NCBI GenBank assembly: GCA_017550105.1
Contig: JAFYLQ010000042.1
Coordinates: 1-64,000, forward strand
Length of the DNA: 64,000 nt
Source: Clostridia bacterium
Lineage (GTDB): Bacteria > Bacillota > Clostridia > Oscillospirales > Acutalibacteraceae
Direction: 5' to 3'
Below, piece by piece: positions 34,347-41,957 of the stretch; position 1 is the stretch's first letter, and each line of letters begins with the position of its first letter. The notes under the pieces are model-generated. The model saw only the letters and a list, made by a program, of their open reading frames with translations, ran no database searches and was not told where the DNA came from. The translations under genes were made by a program, and so were the position numbers.

Positions 34347-35279
34347 ATGAAAGAATATTTTATGAACGAGGCTTTGCGCCTCGGGAGGCTTTCTGCCGAA
34401 GAAGGCGAGGTTCCCGTTGGTGCAGTAGTCACAATAGGAAATAAAATTATCGGCAGGGGCAGAAACCGTCGCGAAAAGGTAAAAAACGCCCTGCACCATG
34501 CGGAAATTGAAGCCATAAACGAGGCTTGTGCCCGTCTTGGTGGTTGGCGACTTTGGGAATGCGAAATGTACGTCACCCTTGAGCCCTGCCCCATGTGTGC
34601 CGGTGCAATTATAAACTCCCGCATAAAAAGGGTCACCTTTGGTGCGTGGGATAAAAAGAACGGTGCCTGTGGCTCCGTAACAAATCTTTTTACAAGTCCT
34701 TTCAGTTTTACACCCATCTACGAGGGTGGCTTTATGGAAAATGAATGTGCCGATTTACTATCTGCTTTTTTCAAGGACTTGCGAAAAAAATCAGAAAACA
34801 ATAAAACAGAAAAGGAAAATACCACTATGGAAAAAATTGCAAGCTTTACCGTTGACCATACAAAATTAATGAGGGGTATGTACATTTCACGAATCGACGG
34901 TGACGTTGTTACATACGATATAAGAACAAGACGCCCCAACGTTGAGGAGGTTATGGAAAACGGTGCAATTCACACCCTCGAGCACCTTTTTGCTACCTTC
35001 GTAAGAAACAGTAAATTTAAGGATAATATTATTTACTTCGGACCTATGGGCTGCAGAACAGGATTTTACTTTTTAACAACCGGTATGACCCACGGCGAAG
35101 CCTTAAAATTAACTCAGGAGGCTCTTGCTTTTATAGAGACCTTCGACGGTGAGGTTCCCGGTGTAAGCGCCGTTGAGTGCGGCAACTACCGTGACCACGA
35201 TTTAGAAGGCGCAAAAAAAGAAGCAGCCGCCCAGAAAGAGGTTCTTAAAAACTGGACAACTGCGGATATGATTTACTAA
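34347..35279 (+). CDS. tadA-luxS: TadA-LuxS fusion: tRNA adenosine(34) deaminase joined to S-ribosylhomocysteine lyase
   Basis: One uninterrupted 310-codon frame with two complete enzymes. Residues 1-150 are TadA, which makes inosine at A34 of tRNA-Arg: H51-A-E53 and PCPMC (C81, C84) form the zinc deaminase site. After a ~12-residue polar linker (SENNKTEKENTT), residues 161-310 are LuxS, which splits S-ribosylhomocysteine to homocysteine and the AI-2 precursor. Its metal ligands H209 and H213 (HTLEH) and C278 (ECGNY), general base E212 and the catalytic Cys in MGCRTGF (C236) are all present. Residue M161 (ATG at 34827) is preceded by AAAGGA ten bases upstream, so free LuxS could also be made by internal initiation. 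The gene follows the CPBP protease by one base. The frame is seen directly; a functional reason for the fusion is unknown. Confidence 0.93.
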   Translation: MKEYFMNEALRLGRLSAEEGEVPVGAVVTIGNKIIGRGRNRREKVKNALHHAEIEAINEACARLGGWRLWECEMYVTLEPCPMCAGAIINSRIKRVTFGAWDKKNGACGSVTNLFTSPFSFTPIYEGGFMENECADLLSAFFKDLRKKSENNKTEKENTTMEKIASFTVDHTKLMRGMYISRIDGDVVTYDIRTRRPNVEEVMENGAIHTLEHLFATFVRNSKFKDNIIYFGPMGCRTGFYFLTTGMTHGEALKLTQEALAFIETFDGEVPGVSAVECGNYRDHDLEGAKKEAAAQKEVLKNWTTADMIY

Positions 35280-35286
35280 AAAACTG

Positions 35287-35324
35287 AAAAATCAGGGAGT
35301 TTCGTTTGAAACTCCCTGATTTTT
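35287..35324. terminator. bidirectional terminator between tadA-luxS and the PHP gene
   Basis: 17-bp perfect stem (35287-35303 with 35308-35324) with A/T-rich flanks on both sides, in a 43-bp convergent gap. Confidence 0.9.
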
Positions 35325-36192
35325 ATTTCGCTTCTGCTGCTTTTTTCTTTTCCAACTTTTTCTTACGGGCTTTGTAGGCGTTAAGCTCTGCAACACATTC
35401 ATCAGGAAGGTCGCAATCACCTACTGAAAGAACGGTTTTGTTGTAAAGACCCTTGAAGTTTGAACCGCCCGTTGTAAGAATTTTCTTTTTCTTGGCGTAT
35501 TTTGCAAATTTCACCTTTTCCTCGTCGGTAAGCTCGGGTGAATAAACCTCGATACCGTCAAGACCTGCTTCAACAAGCTCGTCAAGAAGCTTATCGTTTT
35601 TGCAACGCTGAGGATTTGCAAGGACTGCAATACCGCCTGCATCGTGAATCTGCTTAAGAATATCAAAGATATCCTCATACTGGGGAACGTGATTGATATT
35701 GCCCTCGGAGTCTGATGAGAAAAGCTCCTTATAAAGGTCACCGTAAATTCTGTCTGCAAAGCCGTTCTCTATGAGAGCCTGCATAATGTGAACCTTAAAA
35801 ATATTTGTTGAACCCGTAGCGCATTTAACAACGAACTCAGGTGTAATGGGATACCTCTGAGCGGTTTTGAGCATCATAAGATGGGTTGATTTTTTTCTTA
35901 TTAAAGAGCTGCGGCGGCAAAGACCCTCAAGTCTGTCGGGGAAATCGGGCTTGTAGCAAAGCATATGTATTTCCTGACCTGTGGTTTTATCGGTACCCGA
36001 AAGCTCAACGCCGGGAATAACCGTAACACCGTGTCTTTCGCCGATTACCTTACCCCTTACGGTACCGGCAAGGCAGTCGTGGTCAGTAATTGCTATTGTA
36101 GTAACGCCGCGTTTTTTAGCAAGTAAAATTAAATCCTCGATGCCCAATGAACCGTTAGACAAACGGGTATGGCAATGTAAATCCGCTGACAA
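35323..36192 (-). CDS. PHP-domain phosphoesterase (RNase AM / YciV-like)
   Basis: About 289 aa, a PHP metal-dependent phosphoesterase of the YciV/RNase AM type. It has ADLHCHTRLSNGS at the N-terminus, AITDHDCLAG (~33-42), IPGVELS (~60-66), VLANPQRC and the C-terminal GGSNFKG region, which together supply the metal ligands. The TTG at 36192 is chosen because AAAGGATGG precedes it by six bases and the family starts at this point; the longer frame would read through that ribosome site. Relatives hydrolyse 3',5'-bisphosphonucleotides or 5' RNA ends, so a role in RNA trimming or pAp removal is possible. Confidence 0.87.
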   Translation of the reverse strand: MSADLHCHTRLSNGSLGIEDLILLAKKRGVTTIAITDHDCLAGTVRGKVIGERHGVTVIPGVELSGTDKTTGQEIHMLCYKPDFPDRLEGLCRRSSLIRKKSTHLMMLKTAQRYPITPEFVVKCATGSTNIFKVHIMQALIENGFADRIYGDLYKELFSSDSEGNINHVPQYEDIFDILKQIHDAGGIAVLANPQRCKNDKLLDELVEAGLDGIEVYSPELTDEEKVKFAKYAKKKKILTTGGSNFKGLYNKTVLSVGDCDLPDECVAELNAYKARKKKLEKKKAAEAK

Positions 36193-36402
36193 AATAATCC
36201 ATCCTTTCACAAACCTCACAAAGAGGTTTTTTCCATATCTACCCAAAGCTTAACATTAAGAGAAAACTGTATTTTATCAGACAATTGTAAAAAAATCGCC
36301 GAAAAATAGCAGAAACCCCCCTAATATATTACATTAACAATATTTTACTATTTCCGCAAAAAAAAATCAAGGTTTTTTTCGTTTTTTGAAAGAAAATTTC
36401 TT

Positions 36403-36431
36403 TTGCTTTTTCATATACTATATGTTATTAT
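36403..36431 (+). promoter_or_regulatory. promoter of mnmA-sdaA
   Basis: -35 TTGCTT (36403-36408), 17-bp spacer, -10 TATTAT (36426-36431). Confidence 0.6.
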
Positions 36432-36464
36432 TTGATTATAACATTTATTTGTATACGGAGTAAT

Positions 36465-37496
36465 ATGAGCAATTTGGTTTACGTAGCCCTCAGCGGTGGT
36501 GTTGATTCTGCCGCGGCGGCAATACTTCTTAAGGACCGTGGGTATGAAGTCCGCGGTGTTACGTTGCGTCTTAAACCCGAAAACCTTGCGGACGGCGATA
36601 TTGCCGATGCACAAAAGGTAGCGGATAAATTAGGAATACCCCTTGATATTATTGACGAGCGTGAAAGCTTTAAAACCGTTACAGATTATTTTTGCAACGC
36701 TTATCTTCAGGGGCTCACACCCAACCCTTGTGTTTTTTGTAACCCCAACATAAAAATCGGTAAATTAGTTGAATACGCCCTCAAAAACGGCGCCCAATAC
36801 GTGGCAACGGGGCATTATTCGGATATTGTGGAAATTGACGGCAAATATTTCATCAAAAAGAATCCTACGGGTAAGGACCAGAGCTACTTCCTTTGCAGGT
36901 TAAATCAGCATCTTCTTTCACACTTGATGTTCCCGCTAAGTGATTTAACCAAGGACGAAATACGTGCTCTTGCAGAAAGCCGAGGCATCGAGGTTGCTCA
37001 TAAAAAGGACAGTCAAGAGGTCTGCTTCATACCCGATAACGACTACGTTTCGTTTATTGAAAAGCAGTTTAACCCAAAGGCTCTGCCCGGTGACTTTATT
37101 TCCACAAGCGGTGAAAAATTAGGCACCCACCAAGGAATATACAAATACACTATCGGTCAACGTAAGGGCTTGGGCGCCTTTGGTAAACCAATGTACGTTA
37201 TATCAATTAATCCCGAAAGCAACACAGTCACCATCGGTGATAACCACGAGCTTTTTACCAATAAAATTTTTATAAACGACTTAAGCTTTCTTTCAGGGGA
37301 GTTGCCCGAGGGCGATTTACTCTGTTTTGTGAAAATACGTTGTGCGGCAAGACCTGCCGAGGCGGTTATGAAAACTTGCGAAAACGGTGCTTTTATAGAA
37401 TTTGCAGAACCCCAAAGAGCAGCAGCGCCGGGACAAACAGCCGCAATTTACACCGATGACATACTAATAGGAGGCGGAATAATATGCAATCCTTAA
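36465..37496 (+). CDS. mnmA: tRNA 2-thiouridylase MnmA
   Basis: Puts sulfur on wobble U34 of tRNA-Lys, -Glu and -Gln, 343 aa. The PP-loop is ALSGGVDSAAAA (~8-19), the first catalytic cysteine is in NPCVFCN (~87-93), and the second is in SQEVCFIPDNDY (~185). The C-terminal beta-barrel has YTIGQRKGLG. The ATG at 36465 with CGGAG before it is used; an upstream in-frame codon would fall in the promoter. Overlaps sdaA by 13 bp, so the two are translationally coupled. Confidence 0.97.
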   Translation: MSNLVYVALSGGVDSAAAAILLKDRGYEVRGVTLRLKPENLADGDIADAQKVADKLGIPLDIIDERESFKTVTDYFCNAYLQGLTPNPCVFCNPNIKIGKLVEYALKNGAQYVATGHYSDIVEIDGKYFIKKNPTGKDQSYFLCRLNQHLLSHLMFPLSDLTKDEIRALAESRGIEVAHKKDSQEVCFIPDNDYVSFIEKQFNPKALPGDFISTSGEKLGTHQGIYKYTIGQRKGLGAFGKPMYVISINPESNTVTIGDNHELFTNKIFINDLSFLSGELPEGDLLCFVKIRCAARPAEAVMKTCENGAFIEFAEPQRAAAPGQTAAIYTDDILIGGGIICNP

Positions 37497-38680
37497 AAAA
37501 ACTTTACAAAGTTGGTATAGGACCCTCAAGCTCACACACAATGGGTCCCCAATATGCCGCAGAGTATATTAACGATACCTACCCCGAGGCAGATTACGTT
37601 AAGGTTATTCTTTACGGCTCACTGGCCCTTACAGGTGAGGGTCACGGCACGGACAAGGCGTTGGCAACAACCATCAAGGCAAAAAACGAAATCGTTTTAA
37701 ACATCGAAGAAACGAATCTTCCCCATCCCAATACCCTTGATTTTATCGTATCAAAGCAGGGTGAAGAAATTGCCAAGGTACGTGCTATGAGTATCGGTGG
37801 CGGTGAAATCCGTATTGAGGGTGTTCCCGCAGTTACCGCCCCTGAAATTTATCCTCAGAAAAACTTTGAGGAAATCAAGGATTATTGCCTTATGCATCAC
37901 TTAAGGCTCAGTGACTATGCGGCAAAATTCGAGGGTGAAGAAATTTTCCCCTTCTTAAAATCAATATGGGAAAGAATGAAGCTCACCATTCGTGAGGGGC
38001 TTTATCAGGAGGGTATTTTACCCGGTGGCTTAGAGGTTGAACGAAAAGCGAAATACCTTTATGCTCAGCGTCACATGGACGAAACTCCCGAAACCCGTGA
38101 AAACAGGCTTGTTTGTGCTTACGCCTTTGCGGCAAGTGAGCAGAATGCAGGCGGCGGAATGATTACAACCGCGCCCACCTGCGGTGCATCGGGCGTTCTT
38201 CCTGCAGTTCTTTATTATATGCAGGAGAAAAAGGGCTTCACCGACTTTGAAATTGCCAAAGCCCTTGCGGCGGCAGGAATCGTGGGCAACGTAGTTAAGC
38301 AGAATGCATCCATAAGCGGTGCTGAGGCAGGCTGTCAGGCAGAGGTTGGTACCGCTTGTTCAATGGCGGCGGCAGCACTTGCGGAGCTTCACTTTATGGA
38401 CCTTGACCAGATTGAGTACGCCGCCGAAAATGCTATGGAGCATTATTTAGGTCTTACCTGCGACCCCGTTTGCGGACTTGTGCAGATTCCCTGTATTGAA
38501 AGAAATGCCGTTGCGGCTATGAGAGCCATAAACGCACTTTCTTTGGCAAACTTCCTTACCGCCACAAGAAAGGTTAAATTCGATACGGTTGTTGACACAA
38601 TGTACCAGACAGGCAAGGACCTAATGCACAAATACCGTGAAACAAGCGAAGGCGGTCTTGCGGCAAATTACGAAGCATAA
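37484..38680 (+). CDS. sdaA: L-serine ammonia-lyase, iron-sulfur type, single chain
   Basis: [4Fe-4S] serine dehydratase, 398 aa, making pyruvate and ammonia from serine. The N-terminal (beta) domain has VGIGPSSSHTMGPQ (~9-22) and GHGTDKAL. After a shortened middle part comes the alpha domain with APTCGASGVLPAV and TCDPVCGLVQIPC, which hold the cluster cysteines. It is ~55 residues shorter than the E. coli single-chain type, mainly in the beta domain. It lies between mnmA and a GPH carrier; amino-acid fermentation is a likely use. Confidence 0.94.
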   Translation: MQSLKKLYKVGIGPSSSHTMGPQYAAEYINDTYPEADYVKVILYGSLALTGEGHGTDKALATTIKAKNEIVLNIEETNLPHPNTLDFIVSKQGEEIAKVRAMSIGGGEIRIEGVPAVTAPEIYPQKNFEEIKDYCLMHHLRLSDYAAKFEGEEIFPFLKSIWERMKLTIREGLYQEGILPGGLEVERKAKYLYAQRHMDETPETRENRLVCAYAFAASEQNAGGGMITTAPTCGASGVLPAVLYYMQEKKGFTDFEIAKALAAAGIVGNVVKQNASISGAEAGCQAEVGTACSMAAAALAELHFMDLDQIEYAAENAMEHYLGLTCDPVCGLVQIPCIERNAVAAMRAINALSLANFLTATRKVKFDTVVDTMYQTGKDLMHKYRETSEGGLAANYEA

Positions 38681-38741
38681 TAAATTTTTAACATTTGTGT
38701 TTTATAATCCCAATTACCACTCTGTAAGGAGATGACTTTTT

Positions 38742-40280
38742 ATGGCTAAAGAGAAAAAACCAAAAGAGATTAACAATCATCCCAATAAAATAGGTGCTAA
38801 GGACGTAGCAGGTTACACTATTGCGGAAGCCGCAAATATGTTTAACCTTACCTATATCACAAGCTTCCTTAAGGTGTTTATGACCGACGTTTTAAAAATC
38901 GCACCCAAGCGCGTTGGTTATATGTTCATCGTTACAAGACTCTGGGACGTTATTAACGACCCTCTCTGGGGTGCTATTGTTGCAAAAAGAAAGCCCGGTA
39001 AGGACGGTAAATTCTTACAATACTTAAGATTGGTTGCCGTACCCTTGGGTATTTCAACGGTTATTTGCTTCCTTCCCTATTCAGACCCTAACTCTATTTT
39101 CTATAATCAGACCCTTGCAAATAACCCCACCCTTCTCTTTGCGATATGTATTGTAACATACCTTATTTACTGTACAATGTACACCGCAATGAACATCCCC
39201 TTCGGCTCACTGGCTTCGGTTATTACCGATGACCCCAAGGGCAGAACCCTTCTTTCTACATCACGTTCTCTCGGTTCGGGTGTGGGTGGTGCGGTTGTTT
39301 CACTTATCGCTCCCTTTATCATTTACGTAGGTACAGGTGTTATGGACCCTGTTACAGGTAAAGAACAGGAGGTTGCCGACGGTAACCGTATGTTTATTTA
39401 CGCTCTGATAATGGGTGTAATGTCAATTGCCTTCTACCTTATCGGTCATCGCAACCTTAAAGAACGTGTTCCTGCATTTGACGAGGAAAAGGTGGATTTC
39501 AAAAAAACCTACATTGGTCTTTTCAAATCCCGTCCCTTCGTAATGATTTGCCTTTCAGGTATTCTTATCAGCGGTCAGTTACAGTTCAACTCCTTTAATA
39601 CATACCTTTATAAAAACTACTTCACAGAAACAAGCCTTGGTGTTTTAGGTACTATCTGTACATATCTTCCTATGGCAGTTCTGATGTTGTTTACACCTAA
39701 ATTAGCCGCCAAATTCGGCAAAAAAGAGCTTTGCGGTAATATGTCAATCATCTCCGCAATTGCTTCCGTATTCCTTGCAGTTACCGCTAACAGCGAAACC
39801 TTCATCAACTTCATAAATCCTGCAACAGGTGCCCCCGGCACAGGCATTTATCCCGCATGGTTATTTATGACCTGTCTTTTCCTTATCGGCTTCGGCTACA
39901 CCTTCGTAAGCCTTACCTGTTGGGCAGTTGTTATGGACGTTATTGACTATCAGGAATGGAAAACAGGTGTAAGAAACGAAAGTGCAGTTTACTCCGCATA
40001 CACCTTCGGCAGACAGTTAGGTCAGGCAATTGCAGACGCAGGCGGTCTTTTCCTCTTGCAGTGGGCTAAATACGACAGTGCTACTGCCGGCAACGGCTTC
40101 ATTACCGCCAACGACACGAGCAACAAGATTATGTTCATCTGCACAATCATCCCCGCAGTTGTTTACACAGGTGTATGGCTTATCTTTAAATTCGGCTATC
40201 CCCTTACTAAAGAAAAGCTTGAGCCTATTTACAAGGACCTTCGTGAAAAGCACGAAATGGAAGAAGCCGTTAATATTTAA
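38742..40280 (+). CDS. GPH-family sugar:cation symporter
   Basis: A 512-aa transporter with ~12 membrane helices. GPH hallmarks are VTRLWDVINDPLWGAIVAKR (~66-85) and VVMDVIDYQEWKTGVRNESA in the second half. A short charged N-terminus precedes helix 1. It follows sdaA by ~60 bp with its own AAGGAG site and ends in a strong terminator. It shares family but not obvious close similarity with the carrier at 12081-13562. The GH2 enzyme downstream may act on the imported glycoside, but that is inference. Confidence 0.88.
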   Translation: MAKEKKPKEINNHPNKIGAKDVAGYTIAEAANMFNLTYITSFLKVFMTDVLKIAPKRVGYMFIVTRLWDVINDPLWGAIVAKRKPGKDGKFLQYLRLVAVPLGISTVICFLPYSDPNSIFYNQTLANNPTLLFAICIVTYLIYCTMYTAMNIPFGSLASVITDDPKGRTLLSTSRSLGSGVGGAVVSLIAPFIIYVGTGVMDPVTGKEQEVADGNRMFIYALIMGVMSIAFYLIGHRNLKERVPAFDEEKVDFKKTYIGLFKSRPFVMICLSGILISGQLQFNSFNTYLYKNYFTETSLGVLGTICTYLPMAVLMLFTPKLAAKFGKKELCGNMSIISAIASVFLAVTANSETFINFINPATGAPGTGIYPAWLFMTCLFLIGFGYTFVSLTCWAVVMDVIDYQEWKTGVRNESAVYSAYTFGRQLGQAIADAGGLFLLQWAKYDSATAGNGFITANDTSNKIMFICTIIPAVVYTGVWLIFKFGYPLTKEKLEPIYKDLREKHEMEEAVNI

Positions 40281-40287
40281 TAGTATA

Positions 40288-40322
40288 AAAAACATCGTGT
40301 CGTCGGACACGATGTTTTTTAT
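40288..40322 (+). terminator. terminator after the GPH carrier
   Basis: 11-bp perfect stem (40291-40301 with 40306-40316), GTCG loop, then T6. Confidence 0.9.
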
Positions 40323-40331
40323 TGTTTTCTC

Positions 40332-40360
40332 TTGTTTTAAAGGACCCTTTCTGCTATACT
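40332..40360 (+). promoter_or_regulatory. promoter of the lipoprotein-nitroreductase-mnmG-GH2 operon
   Basis: -35 TTGTTT (40332-40337), 17-bp spacer, -10 TATACT (40355-40360), just after the preceding terminator. Confidence 0.7.
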
Positions 40361-40399
40361 TTATAATGTATATTTATATTATAATGCGGAAGTGCGAAT

Positions 40400-41404
40400 A
40401 TGAAGAATAAAAGTAATTCTATATATAAAAGAGTGATTTCGTTAGCTCTTGCCATTTGTTGTTTTATATCGGTTTTTGCCCTTTCATCCTGTAGCGTTTT
40501 AGAAAAGGAAGCGGCACTCACCATCAACAACACTAAAATAAGCAACGACGTTTTCACCTACTTCCTCGACCTTGCCATGGTAGAGGAGGGCTCAAGTGCA
40601 TCGTACGAGACACTTGTCAACAAAGCCTCGTCCCTTGCGGGTACTTATTACAAAACCAATTCACTTTTCCACACCTACAAATTATCACTTTCAACTGCAC
40701 AAAAGGCGGCAGTTTCTGAAAAGGTTAATGCGGTATGGGGCATTTACGGTGATTATTACACCAATATCGGCGTTTCGAAGGAAACGCTTACAAAGGTATA
40801 CACCGCTGATGCTTACCGTGATGCATTGCTTGTGCATTATTACGGCGAGGGCGGTATTGAGGAAATTCCCTCAAGCAGGCTTTATGCAAACTTCAAGAGC
40901 AATTACCTTGTTTTTCAGGTAATTACGGGCTACTTTACCGAAACGGACACCGCAGGTAACACCATAAGATTAAACAAAAACGATACGGAAACACTCGTTC
41001 TTAAATTTCAGAATATGTCCGCAATGGTAAATGCGGGTGAGCAGACTATGGAGGAAGCCGCCGATTATCTTACCGAAAGCGGATACCCCGGCTCTGTACA
41101 GACCGTTATTCTTCACAAGGATGATAAATCATCATACCCCGAAGGATTTTTTGAAAAGGTGCAAAGCATTGACTCACGCTATGCGGCAATCATTGCTTCA
41201 AACGATTACATCTTCCTTGTTTTAAAGGGCGAGGCAGACGTAAACAGCTCTTATTACGCCGACAAGAAAACTGATATTATAAAAAATATTGTGGGCAACA
41301 GTATCGACCAAACCATTGAAGCCGCTTATACACTTGACACTGAAGTTTCCCATTCCACCGCAAAGGGCTATTACACACTGATTATTAACGAAAAGGGTGC
41401 TTAA
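40400..41404 (+). CDS. predicted lipoprotein, SurA/PrsA-N-terminal-like
   Basis: A 334-aa exported lipoprotein: charged N-terminus, hydrophobic stretch and lipobox ALSSC (cysteine at ~residue 31). The part after it (LTINNTKISNDVFTYFLDLA) is typical of the N-terminal chaperone module of PrsA/SurA-type foldases, and the body is helical. No parvulin peptidyl-prolyl isomerase domain is evident, so it may act as a holdase or have another role. It heads an operon with a nitroreductase, mnmG and a GH2 enzyme; the grouping gives no clear functional clue. Confidence 0.7.
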   Translation: MKNKSNSIYKRVISLALAICCFISVFALSSCSVLEKEAALTINNTKISNDVFTYFLDLAMVEEGSSASYETLVNKASSLAGTYYKTNSLFHTYKLSLSTAQKAAVSEKVNAVWGIYGDYYTNIGVSKETLTKVYTADAYRDALLVHYYGEGGIEEIPSSRLYANFKSNYLVFQVITGYFTETDTAGNTIRLNKNDTETLVLKFQNMSAMVNAGEQTMEEAADYLTESGYPGSVQTVILHKDDKSSYPEGFFEKVQSIDSRYAAIIASNDYIFLVLKGEADVNSSYYADKKTDIIKNIVGNSIDQTIEAAYTLDTEVSHSTAKGYYTLIINEKGA

Positions 41405-41405
41405 A

Positions 41406-41945
41406 ATGAATTCTGTTATTGAAAATATTTTATCCCGTCAGACTATACGTGAGTATACCGACGAGCAGATACCCGACGAATTGCTTGACGTAATTCTCAA
41501 GTGCGCCATTCGTGCACCAAGTGGCAGAAACACTCAGCCCTGTCATTTAAGAGTTCTTCAGAGCCGTGAAAGGCTCCGAGAAATGAACAAGGACTTCAAA
41601 GACATTGTCGGTTGGGACACCCCCGCATACACGGGCTGGGATATACGACCCGTTTACCACAACGCCCCCACCTTTATATTTATTTTTGCTAAAGATAAAT
41701 CCGATATGGCGGCAGGGCTTATGGCTGAGAACATTGCCCTTGCGGCACATTCATTGGGGCTTGGCTCCTGTATGATTGGCTCTCTTGGTGGTCTTTTTGA
41801 CAATCCCGAGGGTGCAAAAAAATGGAAAGAAATATTGGATATACCCGAGGATTGGCAATTCCTTTTAGGTATGACCCTTGGTTATCCCAACGAAAAGCCG
41901 CCTTTCAAGGACAGAGAAGACGGACACGTTAAATTTATTGATTAA
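41406..41945 (+). CDS. nitroreductase-family flavoprotein
   Basis: FMN-dependent NAD(P)H oxidoreductase of the nitroreductase family, 179 aa. The N-terminus has SRQTIREYTDEQIPDELLD and the FMN-binding APSGRNTQPCHLRV segment (~36-49); later GLGSCMIGSL and LGMTLGYPNEKPP match family motifs. The ATG is one base after the stop of the lipoprotein gene, so they are coupled. Substrate unknown. Confidence 0.9.
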   Translation: MNSVIENILSRQTIREYTDEQIPDELLDVILKCAIRAPSGRNTQPCHLRVLQSRERLREMNKDFKDIVGWDTPAYTGWDIRPVYHNAPTFIFIFAKDKSDMAAGLMAENIALAAHSLGLGSCMIGSLGGLFDNPEGAKKWKEILDIPEDWQFLLGMTLGYPNEKPPFKDREDGHVKFID

Positions 41946-41957
41946 GAGTAGGTAGCT

